A DNA stretch of 64,000 bases from Clytia hemisphaerica (GCA_902728285.1 CACVBU010000982.1:314671-378670), one strand, 5' to 3'. Counted from the first letter of the stretch, positions 22,957 to 34,571 are shown. The notes: generated from the letters alone by a model not told the origin. Made by a program: numbers and translations.

Positions 22957-23793
22957 ATTAATTTTTGGTGTTTTTAGATACAAGATAGTTTTTAATTATT
23001 TTTTTAGGTTTTTAGTTTTTATTTGGTTTTTAATACGTTCAATAGACATATCACATCACAACAATAATAAAGCTATTTTCTATTTGCTTTGTTTTATTTT
23101 TATTGATGTTGCTTGCCACTTTGTCACAGACTCAATATTGGGATTAGCCACTATTTCACAGTCTAGTTTTTGATATTTTATGTTCTAGTTTACAGCCTGG
23201 TCTCCCTAGAACGATTTGCATTCTCAGATCAGAATGCAGTCCGCTTGCTTGTGCTCACTTGGCTAAAGCCGTAAGGGTCGATCTACATGGCGTGGAGATA
23301 TTCTGCAACAAAAATAGGGTAACCCACCATTCACTAGTGAACATACAGTTTTCTGTTACATGAAAACATAAAAAAGAAGAAACAGAGGCGAGTTAATTTT
23401 CCAAGAAAACATTGTTGGTCATGGTTACATGCAAACTTGTTTATGGACTTTGGTGTAATCTTTAGATGTTTTAATAGCTTAGATCCTGTAAGGCTGCTTT
23501 TTAGTAACTTTTGTTTGGCCTGCCCTGGGTTGGCTAGGAAAGTTTTGAGCTTGGATATCCAAGCTAACCCAATGTCAGACAGGAACAGCTTCAAATTAGC
23601 CCATCATTTCTGAAAATCGTTTATTAAGCCCAGAATTGGTGAATTAACCCAGATTATATAGGCATAGCCAATTGACATTAGGATTTTTGGATATTTCAAA
23701 TTTCCATCTTTTTTCATGATCTTTTTAAGATGGGAGAAACGGAACCAACTATTAAAAATCTTGTTTACATACTTCACAGGGGTTTTTACTGAA

Positions 23794-23995
23794 CACCCCT
23801 GTCTCACAGCCCCGGTGAAACTTTTTCCAACAGTGGGGATAAATCCAGCGGGATGCTTTTAATATTGAATTTCGAATGGAGATGAAATCAAAGTTAATTT
23901 TCCAGTGGAGATGGAAATCTATGAAATTCTAGGGAATTATTTTGCCAAATTTTCCAGTGGGGTTGGGGCTCCAGAGGGACTGTGACACAGGGGTG
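23794..23995. mobile_element. CACCCCTGT(C/G)TCACAG inverted-repeat element with CAGTGGGGATGG words
   Basis: Left CACCCCTGTCTCACAGCCCC, right complement ending CTGTGACACAGGGGTG, 202 bp. Near 8-bp flanking repeats (TTACTGAA / GTACTGAA). Interior words CAGTGGGGAT, CAGTGGAGATGG and CAGTGGGGTTGGGGCT. Other copies at 42468-42665 and 47138-47416, with decayed ones in the first introns of the chitin-binding genes. Confidence 0.65.
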
Positions 23996-24839
23996 GTACT
24001 GAATATTTGCGTCTTCATAAATAGAATTAAAGAAGGGTACAAAACTTTTCAAATTGACTTTGGGTTTTTTTTTGGTGGTTTTAGGACCCACAAGGGACTA
24101 CTGTACCAAATTGAAACTTGAAACCAAATTGATATATTTCAAGTTGGGGCCTTTTTTGACTTAATTCTACCGGACCCTTAAAACTTTTATCAAAAGAAGC
24201 TAAATACTCGAGCAGTTGTTTGTTGGTGTATGATTGCCAAATTATATATCACACCGTCCGACAAGATGCATTTTCCTATACTAATTTTAGAAGGAAATTA
24301 TACTAATTGAGCTAATATTGCAGAGCGATAATGATCGCCCTCCTTTGTTTGATATTTATCATCAAGTGAACAAGCAATTTTGATGGAAGTCATTTTACAA
24401 TCAAATAGGAAGTTATAAAGTTGTCTGAACAGGAACAGTTATGACATTGCGATTACATGTTTTATTTATAACAACATTCAATATTTTGCAAGCCTACAAT
24501 CTGATGTTCTTTACTTTTTGAATTTTAATCCTGTATATATGTAGGGTAGTTCGTGCCCTTCGAAAAGAGATTCGCAATTTTAATATTACTGTATCATATA
24601 CATTTTTTTAACAATACTTAGAAACGAACAATTAAGCTAAAAGATCTAAAATAAGAATAAAAAAAGAAGCAAGCTGGGCCTGGAGTGGTTGAATTTTAAG
24701 CAAATAACGGATAGAGTAGTAGAAATTGGCATAAAGCATCAAACACCTCAATTTTGCCCAAAAAATAGATTCGATTAAGAAAAATTTGTGGCATTATTCT
24801 GCATTTCATATCCCTACTGCCATAAAAGCGAGAAAGAGG

Positions 24840-25400
24840 TGTGTATTTCTTTTTATAAGAACCAGTAAAACTCAGCTTCAGCTGTTCTTATTTTTTTGAT
24901 ATTTTGAGTCACAAATTGTTCTTATCCTGTTCATATTTACAGGCTGTAATTGAGGCATTTTAGGCGTCATATATCCAATTTTTACTACTTTTAACCCTAT
25001 AATGGGGGGGGGGGCGTACGGGGTTTGCGATTTCCGAAATACCGAATAATTTTGCCAAAATTTCCGAAATTCCGTAAAAAAATACTTGCTATTCCGATAC
25101 CGATTTTTTGGGGTATTTTTCCTCGTTTTGACTATTTTTTTATCAAACATGATTTTTCATGTATGATTTCCGAAAAAAGTGATAAAAACTTTATAATACC
25201 CAAATTTTGAAGCAAAAATTCACGGATTTCCGATATCAAAACAATTTCAGAATTCCGAAATACCGAAGAAAAAAGGGTCGATTTCCGCAATTCCGAAAAA
25301 CCGTACGCCCCCACTTAATTGCTTGGTCAGCATTGTTCTTAAATTGTTCTTATTTTTTGGTGATTTTGTGCCTCATTGTGCCTCTTAAAGAAAAAATTGC
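24840..25400. repeat. AAGAAC-word repeat interrupted by a GGGGCGTACGG foldback
   Basis: The outer part has TTTTTATAAGAAC and several TGTTCTTA words with GCCTCA. 24989-25312 is a separate insert: ends GGGGGGGCGTACGG and CCGTACGCCCCC, with an interior repeating TTTCCGAAATACCG and TTTCCGAAATTCCG in one direction and continuing to the right arm. An open frame across it is a repeat by-product. Confidence 0.55.
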
Positions 25401-26054
25401 AAAGGGAAAAGTTTTGGGTAAAAATATTTAAAAGTTCAGCACTTTGAATAGGAAAAGTAATATCTATACTATCCTATTTGACAAAACTAACACATTTAAA
25501 AAAGTCCGGATTTTAATCTTATATAACGTAACGCCAACTTCCACTGGAACATGAAGAAATACTCGGAAATGTTGATTGCTATTTTTATCGCCTAGCTAGG
25601 CATCAAGGAAATGTAAGAGAATATTTTCTGCATACTGTTTTTCACACCCTATTCACGCTTTATAAGAATGTACTCTATAAGAATTCATGATGTAATAGAG
25701 CAGAAGATTCAGAATATGCTAAGATTCTGTTTTACCCTAGAATTTCATCCTATTCTGGAAAACATATTTTAGCCATTGCTATGAGAAAACACTTTTTCTC
25801 TCTTAAGAACAATTTTATAAGAACAATGAGGCATAAAATTGCCAAAAAGTAAGAGCAATTTAAGGTCAATGCTGAGTGTGAAATTACTCAATTTCAAGGT
25901 ATTTATGGGTCAAAGAAGTATAATTGGGTATATTCAATTATACCCGATAAATTAAGAACAGGATAAGAATAATTTCAGGCTCAAAGTGTCTAGAAAATTA
26001 GAACAGACGAGCCTCAGCAACATTTTACTGGTCTTTATGAAAAAAAATGTACGC

Positions 26055-26420
26055 GTGTTGTGATCTCTATTCTACCTCAATATCAGCATACATCCACAGA
26101 CACGGATACAGAAGTGTAAAAGTTGCCCAAAATTTCCTATATCATTTTATATTTATTTAATAAACCTTGAGAACCACTTTTTAAATCGACTTTTTTTAAA
26201 CTAGTAAATATTCATTTAATTAAAAATGCTATGCTGCAGATTGCTTTTTAAACTGGCGACTAATAGAAATAATTACTTTACTTAAAGCACGTCGTAATTT
26301 CGTTTTATTACTTTGAATAATGCTTAGAAACCCATCATATGTTGAGTTAAGGAAACAATCAACAAAGTAATAAAACCGCCAAACTACCAACAAATATTTT
26401 CTATCAGTTACTGCAAAGAT
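26055..26420 (+). repeat. Dispersed duplicated block, uninterrupted copy
   Basis: Aligns over about 360 bp with 33570-33860 plus 34572-34632 (shared TTGTGATCTCTA, TTTTTAAACTGGCGACTAAT, GTTGAGTTAA, AAACAATCAACAAAGTAATA). Here GTTGAGTTAAGGAAACAATC is continuous. The other copy has an element inserted at that TTAA. Confidence 0.75.
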
Positions 26421-26636
26421 TTTTAGGCTTTAAAACTTTAAGAACAACAGAAAAAAAACAGTTTCAAAAATTGTGGATGTTCTTATACAAGATTCTCAAA
26501 TATCGCAAAAATCTCAAAAAAATACCAATAGATTGAAAAATATATTACATTTAAGACCAAAGCCAATACTCAAAAACATTCCCAACAAACTCTTAAAATC
26601 CCAAAAATACATCCTTAGCGGGTGTATTCACACTGA

Positions 26637-27392
26637 GGGTGTTTTTCCACTGACGGCTTAGGCTAACATGATTAGTGTAACTTTTGATAAAACGATGAAT
26701 AGCCCAAACTATTCATATAATTTTTGGATGAAACGAGATGATTTCACGTTGATTTTTTCTTTTTAGAAATATTTTTCATTTCCCAAAGCAACGAAGGAGA
26801 AAAATCGTTAAATTTTTTGTATGTTTGACGCATTTTCTAATCCACTAGATACATGGTCTAGAGGGCATGTTTGAGAGAACAAAAGAGCGAGAATAAGCGG
26901 TTCAGGAAACATCAAAGGTTTTTCGATATTCTTCTGTGTTGCCTTGAGAAATGAAGTTATTTTTCTCAAAAGAAAACATGAACGTGTAGCCATCTCTTTC
27001 ATCCATAAATTATATGAATAGTTTTGGACTACACGTTTTTTTTTTTATAAGGAACACGTTTATAAGGAACTCGAGGCTGAAAATGGTTCAAAAAATAAGG
27101 AATTGTTAAGGAACTGCTCAGGCTGAGAATAAGTGGATTTGAAAATAATGTACCTTATTAGGACTAATTTGACCAAATTTTGATCTTTCAAGGGGCAAAA
27201 AGTTCAAAATTTCCTATGTAGTAAGGAACTCGATAAGGAACTTTGAGACTGAAATTCTCTGTAAAAATAAGGAACTCCAGGCTCAGAGCAAAGTTAAGGT
27301 TCCTTATAAAAAAGAAAACGTGTATTCAGCGTTTTATTAGACGTTTTGTCAATCCAGTTAGCTTAAGCCGCCAGTGGAAAAACACCCTTCAA
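26637..27392. mobile_element. Three-layer nest of inverted-repeat elements
   Basis: The outer layer has arms GGGTGTTTTTCCACTGACGG / CCGCCAGTGGAAAAACACCC, each extended by GGCTTAGGCTAAC or its counterpart. The middle element at 26700-27030 has arms AACTATTCATATAATTTTTG then GATGAAACGAGATG, with the complement on the right. The third element, 27030-27324, abuts the middle one at a shared TA. Neither interior encodes a recognisable protein. Confidence 0.6.
27030..27324. mobile_element. TA-flanked CACGTTTTTT element, AAGGAAC word copy
   Basis: Left TACACGTTTTTTTTTTATAA followed by GGAAC; right GGTTCCTTATAAAAAAG followed by AAAACGTGTA. The word AAGGAAC recurs at least five times inside in one direction, several times followed by AGGCT(G/C)A. 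The changed word (AAGGAAC, not AAGAAC) appears in both arms and in the interior. Confidence 0.65.
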
Positions 27393-27638
27393 GTTGCTTC
27401 AAACCTACGTCAAAGAAACAAAGACAATTATTACTATCGCTTGAACGAGTCACGTAATACATACCAGACAAAAGCTGAGGGACTTACCAAATATCGACTA
27501 CCTAGAAAAGAATCAGTGCAGAGAGTCTATGCGAAGTTTTCAAAACATCTGGATGGAACTGGGAGAATGGTTTCATTTGCTCTGCACATTGGAAGGATTG
27601 TAAACGTTTATCATCATTATCGCACTTACCAGAAATAA
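27365..27638 (+). other. Open frame of unknown status, no family recognised
   Basis: About 90 basic residues (NKDNYYYRLNESRNTYQTK, KYRLPRKESVQRVYAKFSKH, ending HHYRTYQK) run to a TAA at 27638. The frame begins inside the right arm of a transposon, so its start is unknown. Composition looks more coding-like than the flanks. It may be a relic of a captured or transposon gene. Confidence 0.2.
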
Positions 27639-27849
27639 TCGTTCCACCGATACACTAAATTTGACATGTTTATCAAAGTTTTTCTCTGTGTCATATTAAT
27701 TGTCATGAGACATCTTTTACGAGGAACTTTTACAAAAAACAATTCTCAATAACTTTAACGTTATGAAAATTGCAAAGAAAGTTAAAATCATTTTAATCAT
27801 AATGACTGTTGTAAAAACAAATATTGTTTTGGTATATATTAGGCGCGTT

Positions 27850-28138
27850 CACACTGGAAAGTTTACCTAATTAAATCTATCAAAGTTAAACAAAGAGATT
27901 TATGATGGATGAATACACTGGTTTATTACAGTTCTTTGTAGGTTCACTGGAAAGTTTACCTAATTAAATCTATCAAAGTTAAACAAAGAGATTTATGATG
28001 GATGAATACACTGGTTTATTACAGTTCTTTGTAGGTTCACGAGAAAGTTTACCTAATTAAATCTATCAAAGTTAAACAAAGAGATTTATGATGGATGAAT
28101 ACACTGGTTTATTACAGTTCTTTGTAGGTTCACGAGAT
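27850..28138. repeat. Three tandem 93-bp repeats
   Basis: The unit contains GAAAGTTTACCTAATTAAAT, AAAGAGATTTATGATGGATG and TTATTACAGTTCTTTGTAGG. GTTTACC recurs at 27861, 27954 and 28047. Units differ by only a few bases, so the expansion is recent. Confidence 0.9.
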
Positions 28139-28263
28139 CTATTATAACACGGTAATAGGTTTTGCTTAAGTTTTCTCATTGGTTGATTTTTTATTGAGAG
28201 TTTCGATTTCACCTGTGATTGGTTGATATTGGTATCCATACATCACTTGAAATCCGCAAACAT

Positions 28264-28540
28264 ACACGTTTTTTTTTTTAACAAACTAGTTTTACCAAGC
28301 AGCCTCAATGTTTCTTAAGAAATCGGCCTTTTGAGCCTTTAATGTTTCTTACATGTTTCTAAACTTTTTGACATAATCAGCCTCATGGAAGGCTGGATGG
28401 ATTGGAAGGTTATTATAAAAGAAATGAATAAAAAATGTTATTTTCTCAGCATGTTTCTTAGATGTTTCTTAGTTTTTAGGCATTCTGAGCCTCGTGTTTC
28501 TTAAAAGTGTGTTTCTTAGAAAAAACAAAAAAACGTGTAT
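28264..28540. mobile_element. TA-flanked CACGTTTTTT element, AAGAAAC word copy
   Basis: Left TACACGTTTTTTTTTTTAAC, right AAACAAAAAAACGTGTA. The interior words are TGTTTCTTA (complement TAAGAAACA) at least five times, paired with GAGCCT, i.e. AGGCTC on the other strand. Same outer ends and same AGGCT partner as the 9344 and 27030 copies. Confidence 0.6.
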
Positions 28541-29036
28541 TTGTTCTAATGGTTTTACTCATTAACTGCATCCATCTTACACATCAGCAACACCGTTGCA
28601 CTATTTCTAATTTTTCCTCAGTTCATTCGTTATTGAAATCGTAAAACTTTTTGTTCACTGCACGCATTCTTTGTTTATGCTTCCTTAATAAAATCTTTTG
28701 TTTTAAGGGAAGCCTCTACCCTACCCTTAAGACAATAGAGCTTACGACTCTTAATTAAGGAAGATCGATTAAAAAATTACAATACTACGCGTTCGACTCT
28801 TTGTTAAATGCACGTTCAACAAAAGATTCTCCTAACTACATTTTTATTAAGGAAGGTCTGTAGTGTGAACACGACCATTGTCCTACATTTTGTTAGCACA
28901 CACAACAACCTTCTACTCAGAATCATGTTCGAACTTGATACTTCTTTTCAGGACACCCTGTACAAACATACAAGTTGATTTTTAATAAAATTTTCTTCAA
29001 ATTCAAAGGGTTGTAAACGCTTTGACAACTGCTTTG

Positions 29037-30252
29037 CACAGGAAAAAATTTTCGATTTCCAAGGTTGGAAATTTCAAGTTTTCTTAGTTGGAAAAAAGAT
29101 AAAATCCAATGGAAAATCCAAACTGAAAATGTGGGACATTCTCCAAGGTTGGAAATTTTGCATTTTTTATGGCTTGGAATTTTCGTAAATCCAGGTTGAA
29201 AAAAGCAAAAATCCAAATTTAACAAGGTTGGAATTTTCGTAAATCCAAAAAGTGATGGCAGAGATGTGGAAAAGAGATCTTAAACAAGGTTTTTGTTTTC
29301 GTGAACAGTCACTCGCTAGCCTAGGCTCGATGGCTCCCGGTCAATCTCTCGTTATTGTTCGCACAGATACGTGGTTGATCTTAGATCACTCACACAGCTC
29401 AGCAGGGCACTATTTGAAACTATGACACAAGTACCCTATGTGCTTCTTTGTGCGAACTCACTGCGATTGACAGAGGCCGCTCCGAAGAGACGCCTCACCT
29501 GACGGAAACTTACAGCTTGTCTGCTCACATTATAGCCTAGTATCTAGGTTAGCTATACATCAAAACAGTTTTGAGCGAAAAATCGCTTGTGGTTTTCCCA
29601 AGGACATGCGCAGAAATTGGTTAGAAAAATATAATTTCCACATGGATTTTTAACGTTTTCCAAACTGTTTGGAAAAACACAAATTTCCAACCCAAAAAGT
29701 CTAGTTTTCCAATCGAAAGAGTTTCAATTTCACAAAAATGTAATCTCCACATGGATTTTTAACGTTTTCCAAACTGTTTGGAAAAACACAAATTTCCAAC
29801 CCAAAAAGTCTAGTTTTCCAATCGAAAGAGTTTCAATTTCACAAAAATGTAATTTGCACATGGATTTTTAACGTTTTCCAAACTGTTTGGGAGAAACACA
29901 AATTTCCGACCCAAAAAGTCTAGTTTTTCTACTTGAGGTATCAAATTTACTAAAATATGTATTTTCACATCGATTTTTGACCTTTTTTTTCAATTCCCAA
30001 ACTGTTTGGAAAATAAAAATTTCCCACCCAAAAAGTCATGTTTTCCAACCAGCCTTGGAAAATTGTCATTTCTACATGGTTTTTTTTCACTTGATTTTTC
30101 AAGGGCATTGGTTTATTCTACAAAACCTATTTACGTTTTCCAAATCAGCTTAAGGTAATCGCTCAAATTTCCAACCTTCAATTATAAAACCAAAATCTCC
30201 AACCCAAAAATATTGAATTTCCAACCTTGGAAATCGAAAATTTTTTCCTGTG
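29037..30252. mobile_element. Large foldback element with GGTTGGAAATT words
   Basis: Arms CACAGGAAAAAATTTTCGAT then TTCCAAGGTTGGAAATT, and the complement ending TCGAAAATTTTTTCCTGTG. In the left third the word runs as TTGGAAATTT, in the right half as AAATTTCCAACC. The right half includes a 109-bp tandem unit (CATGGATTTTTAACGTTTTC at 29641, 29750, 29859). 29300-29560 is a different, more GC-rich island without the word. No gene seen. Confidence 0.7.
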
Positions 30253-30696
30253 TTGGGAGTCAGTAATGATTTCCTATCAATTTTTTTTTGTTTCAGCTAA
30301 TAGATTTTCGCCAGACAGTCTCAGTGAAAAACCACCCAGTGTGAATACATACTAGCTTCTTTCAAGCATGCCAATCGGTCCTTCTTGTTTGGATTTTTAA
30401 AGGTATAATATCCCCTGGGGATGGATTCTTTCTACAATCAGATTATAAGCTTTAAATAAAATAAATACTACATCTACAGTTAACAGGACACAGAGAGAAA
30501 CAAACATGAAGCTAATTAACAATCTGCCCGGATGACTAATTGAATACTGTATCCGTGAAAAAGAAAAACAGAAAGTTTGTTTGTAAAAAACTGAACAAAA
30601 AGGATGGATGAAGGAAAAACAATATTCATGATTTTCGGAAGTCGTAAATTTTGTAACAAAGTGATTAATTTCCTTGGCCCTCACAACAATTTGGTG

Positions 30697-30704
30697 TATA
30701 AAAG
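30697..30704 (+). promoter_or_regulatory. TATA box of chitin-binding gene 1
   Basis: TATAAAAG lies 100 bp before the start codon, within about 120 bp conserved in all three paralogs (TTAATTTCCTTGG, CTCACAACAATTTGGTG, ATCATCTCACAGCTC). The same box is at 35732-35739 and, on the - strand, at 42857-42864. Such conservation in non-coding DNA marks a shared core promoter. Confidence 0.75.
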
Positions 30705-30796
30705 GGGGAAGTTTTGGAGGAATGGACATCATCTCACAGCTCATTACAGCTTGTGAAGAAGAGCAACAAGCAGAAGAAAATCAATTCACAAGCATC

Positions 30797-32874
30797 ATGT
30801 TGGCAATCTATATTCTAGTTGTTGCTTTGGGTGAGTGCTTTATCAAGCCTTAAACAGAACATCTTTATCTTTAGTGACAATAGAATTTCTATTCGTTTGA
30901 GATTTGCCACTGTGGGAAAATTTTCACCGGGGCTGTAAGACAAAGATGCTCTGTGGCATAAAGCTTAGACAATGCCGGGAAACGTCAAATGTTAGATAGA
31001 TGTGGATTTTTAATTCTATTTTTTACATTTTACACTGGATTTTTTTGAGTGAAACAAAAATTTCTTTGCAGCCGAAAAAACTTCCTAGATTCTTGTGGAT
31101 ACGGCCAAAATTTTGCCGTTTTGTATATCTAATTCTTTCTTTATGTTATAGCGACGATCCAAGTGCAAGCCAGTGCTGATAATCCTTTCACATACGAAGA
31201 CAATTTGAAAGCTGGTAAGTAGGAATTCATTTAATATGGATTAAGCGAGGACAATAACACCTAAGTCTTAAAGAGAGCATATAAAGTGTCAAAGCTGTGT
31301 AGTTTGAGTTTGTTTTTTTTGCCTAAATGGGATAAATTTTCGGGAATTAAATTTCGCGGATGGTGCTCACAGATATCTGTAAAGCCCGAAGGGCTAGATA
31401 GGCAACTTTAAGCTTTCTTCAGCAAAAAAAAGTGAATATCGGAAAAATTATTGTTGCTATTGTTTTCCAAAACCCGGGAAGCTTCTGATGGGTCCATCGC
31501 TGAAATTCTATTGTATAATGTCACGTGACTCTGGTAGGAAATCCTTCCAAAGATGAGCTTCACTCTTTGACCAAGGCCGCTTATCTAGCCCTTCGGGCTA
31601 TACTATATCATTGATGGTGCTACGTATAGACTGAAAATATCTTGATGATTTTGTGCCTTTTAACACTAATTATGCATATCGGTTGTCGAAATACGCATTA
31701 TTAGCGCTTCTTTGATAACACTAAACATTCAAATCGTTATTCGACATTTATGGAGTTTTTCTCAAAACGATTTCGTGGTTGGGGCTAATTCCGCGTAAAT
31801 AGCCGAAGAATCCGTATACACCTTCTTTATTTTGAGTTATTGAGAAATTTATCATTACTATAATTTCCTTCTTTTACATTTCAGTCGATGCATACTTTTG
31901 TAGGGGAAAATCTGGCAATTATCGTCATCCAAATGGAGCCTGTGATCACTACATAGCCTGCGGTGTTGGATGTAAAAATGCTAAAAACAGACGATCCTAC
32001 AAACATCTTTGTACACAAAACATCATGCCGTGCCCAGGTGGTCTTTTCTACGATGAGAAAGCTTATGGAGGATATGGAGCTTGCATTTATAAAGCTGAAT
32101 CTAACTGTCTTCAATTCCAAGGAGAAGTTTGCTACGGATCCACTCAAGAGTCATAGTAAGTACTTGTTTCCGTCACAACTGGCGGCCATCTTAAAATCAT
32201 AGCCAAATTTTAAGAAAATAAGAATATTTATACAGGTTTAGTGAAATATTTCTTGCCCATCCTTTGCAAGAGAACAAGAACAAAATATTTTTAATGATGT
32301 GATAATACAATATCTAGAAATTCTGGTATTATTCGCTCATCACTTAACTTTCATTCTTTAAGAAGCTTTCCCTTAAAACAATTTAATTTACCTTTATAGT
32401 GGCACTTACACTCATCAATGTACTGGACAAGTCACCTTATTGAAACTCGTCTCCAAATCTGGAAGTGTTGGATGTTACAAAGGTGTCACGCCTGGTTACT
32501 GGGGTGGATGCCCACACGCCCCACCAATCAACGTCTGGATCACCGAGCACAGAGCTGACAACTTCAAATACGTCAAAAAATCATACTACGACATTAAACA
32601 CGACATCAAATTTCCCGAACCATTCACTGCTTACGACGCCAACAAATACGGATTCTATTATTTGAATGAATTCCATGACAAATCATCCTTCATCTACTTC
32701 ACTGCAGGACATAATGATTATTACACCTACTTTGTCAAAGGAAAGAAATACCGTGTCTATTATGGTGAAGATTTGTTTGATCAAGGAGTTGGAAACAATG
32801 TAGGCAAACACTGCGTTTACGTCTACGCATCGTTCTACAAATACTACAAACCAAATCAAGTTATCAAATTTTAA
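30797..32874 (+). CDS. Secreted CBM14-like chitin-binding protein, paralog 1
   Basis: Exons 30797-30830, 31152-31214, 31885-32155, 32400-32874; 280 residues. Residues 1 to about 20 form a signal peptide (MLAIYILVVALATIQVQA-SA). About residues 33-120 form a Cys-rich module resembling peritrophin-A/CBM14: FCRGKSGNYRHPNGACDHYI, ACGVGC, LCTQNIMPCPGGLFYDEKAY. A C-terminal domain of about 155 residues follows, rich in Tyr and Gly with few Cys (GCYKGVTPGYWGGCP, INVWITEH, YFVKGKKYRVYYGEDLFDQG); I do not recognise it. The upstream in-frame ATG at 30722 is rejected: it lies only 25 bp after the TATA start, probably before the transcription start, and is out of frame in paralog 3. AATAAA at 33032. Chitin binding is inferred from the Cys pattern. 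Confidence 0.85.
31368..31613. mobile_element. hAT-like MITE in intron 2 of chitin-binding gene 1
   Basis: TAAAGCCCGAAGGGCTAGAT on the left and ATCTAGCCCTTCGGGCTATA on the right; the 8-bp repeat ATGGTGCT flanks it (31360-31367, 31614-31621). Paralogs 2 and 3 have no insert at the equivalent place (TTTCGCGGATGGCTC near 36570; the matching - strand site near 42066). Confidence 0.8.
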
Positions 32875-33860
32875 TTTTTATATTTGATTCACTCAATTTT
32901 ATTAACAAAACCGATATTTTCTTTTAACCTAAATACTTTCTAAAACTTTGTACGTTTTATTTTGAATCTTTTAAATTTTTTCAAATCGTTCAAATCTTTT
33001 ATATTTCTATTGTCATAATACAAAACTTTTAAATAAATTTACCTTAACAGGAACTACCCATTTTCTTCCACACTGAATTTTGAGTGATCCATCATCTTTC
33101 TAAGTTTGTGGTATTTAAGAAAATTTCAGAGGCGCCTTATTTCCTCATGTTGTGGAAGACTATTTTGAAATTAGACTTTATTGGGGACTGAACCTTAGAA
33201 TCACCTACGAATCCATGGCTAATCTGACCTCCTGCTTACACTATTGATGATTTTGATGGAAGCATTGACGGGGATATATTCCTCCAATGTTACAGCGCTG
33301 TTCTATTTAAGTTGCAAAATTATTTAACGTCACTGGCTTGCGAGGGTGATAAAATTGTTCTCATAAAAAACCAGTGACACTTGAAACTTAGACCCAGAAG
33401 ATATCATTCTAAAAAAACGTAGTATAAAAAAGCCATACTATGATATGATGAAAATAATTTCATGAACACAGCTTTGGTCGGCCTGAAAATTATCCTGGTG
33501 ATAAAAATACCCCTGAGTTTTGTTCTCATTCTGCAAAACACTGGTATTTTATTCAATACTTGGGGTATATGTGTTGTGATCTCTAATCTACCTCAATATC
33601 GGCATACATCCGCGAACACTTATACAGAGGTGTAAATGTTGCCCGAATTTTCCTATATTATTTTATATTTATTTGATGAACCTTGAGAGCCGCTTTATAA
33701 CTGACAGTAAGCTAGTAAATATTTAGTTAATTAAAAATGCTATACAGTATTCTACAAATTGCTTTTTAAACTGGCGACTAATAGAAACAATTAGTCAACG
33801 TAAAGCAGGTAATTTCATTACTTTGAATAATACTTAGAAACACATCATGTGTTGAGTTAA

Positions 33861-34571
33861 GGGCTCTGACCATAGTCGGAAAATTGATTTTAGTATCTGA
33901 ACACGAAAGTTATGTTTTACATTCTTTAACACTTTTAACAAAGAATTGCCTTTATAAATTGCTTTTTAATCAAATCCCTTAAGAGTAATTAAGAACTGAA
34001 TTGCAAAAATGACGTTATGAACTTTAAAAAGACGTTAATAATATGTTGCATCACCTTCTTTTATAAAAAGTGCTAAGTTTTAATGGGTAATTAACCTTTT
34101 TGTTTCGAAGTTTTTTCAAACTGTCCGCAAAGAATTGAACTATTTTAAATTTTGCGGAAAATTTTTCTAAAAAGATGTGTCAAAAGTTATGACTGTTTTT
34201 TTAAGCGAAATCCAGATGAAAAATTGAAGAAAAACCACTATTTTGAAGATTTCGAGACAAAGAAGCATTTACAAAAATTTTCCGCAAACATTTTTATTGT
34301 TCAGTAAAAGATACACCATCTACTGCGAAAAAATTTTCAAAATGTTTTTTCTTCGCTGAAACTAAGCTCTTCAAAGTTGAAATACTCTTCCTCGCAAAAG
34401 TCTTCATTTTCTTCTTCATCGAATTTTTTCAATACAAATTTTGAATTTTCAGATTCAGGAATAGTTTGTCTAACAGAAAATGTATAACATGCTATAGTTT
34501 TATTGGTTACATCAGTCAGAAAACACATTTTAAACACGGCAATTATGAAAAATTCACTATGGTCAGAGCCC
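33861..34571. mobile_element. TTAA-flanked element (piggyBac-like target), copy 1
   Basis: 711 bp; ends GGGCTCTGACCATAGT and its complement, TTAA on both sides (33857-33860, 34572-34575). TTAA duplication is typical of piggyBac-type transposases. No transposase is encoded. A 66-codon ORF lies near the right end on the - strand. Confidence 0.8.
34337..34537 (-). CDS. 66-residue acidic ORF inside the TTAA element, copy 1
   Basis: Begins MFKMCFLTDVTNKT and ends FEELSFSEEKTF, with a very acidic middle (FDEEENEDFCEEEYFNF). The copy in the second element (43892-44092) is open over the same 66 codons with about five substitutions and no indel. The region after CFLTDVTNK could be an exon captured from a host gene or the end of a transposase-related protein. 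I recognise no family, and chance retention is possible because the two elements may be recent. Confidence 0.35.
   Translation of the reverse strand: MFKMCFLTDVTNKTIACYTFSVRQTIPESENSKFVLKKFDEEENEDFCEEEYFNFEELSFSEEKTF

Larger units (their letters stand above)
22957..30690. other. Gene-poor spacer filled with nested repeats
   Basis: No multi-exon gene could be assembled on either strand. Named repeats inside are listed separately. The stretches 23080-23780, 24000-24830, 25440-25790 and 28550-29030 show nothing I can identify. Confidence 0.6.

Noticed and set aside
30397..30744. 115-codon frame antisense to the chitin-binding promoter
   Set aside because: It runs through the conserved promoter block. 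The matching frame at 35426-35833 is open only because the DNA is duplicated, and paralog 3 breaks it.
30722..30796. Upstream in-frame ATG of chitin-binding gene 1 as start
   Set aside because: Only 25 bp from the TATA box, so probably not transcribed; out of frame in paralog 3; and it would bury the signal peptide.
32465..32665. Thr/Ser-rich alternative frame inside exon 4
   Set aside because: A shadow of the conserved coding frame; repeated at 37426 and 41000 only because the exon is duplicated.
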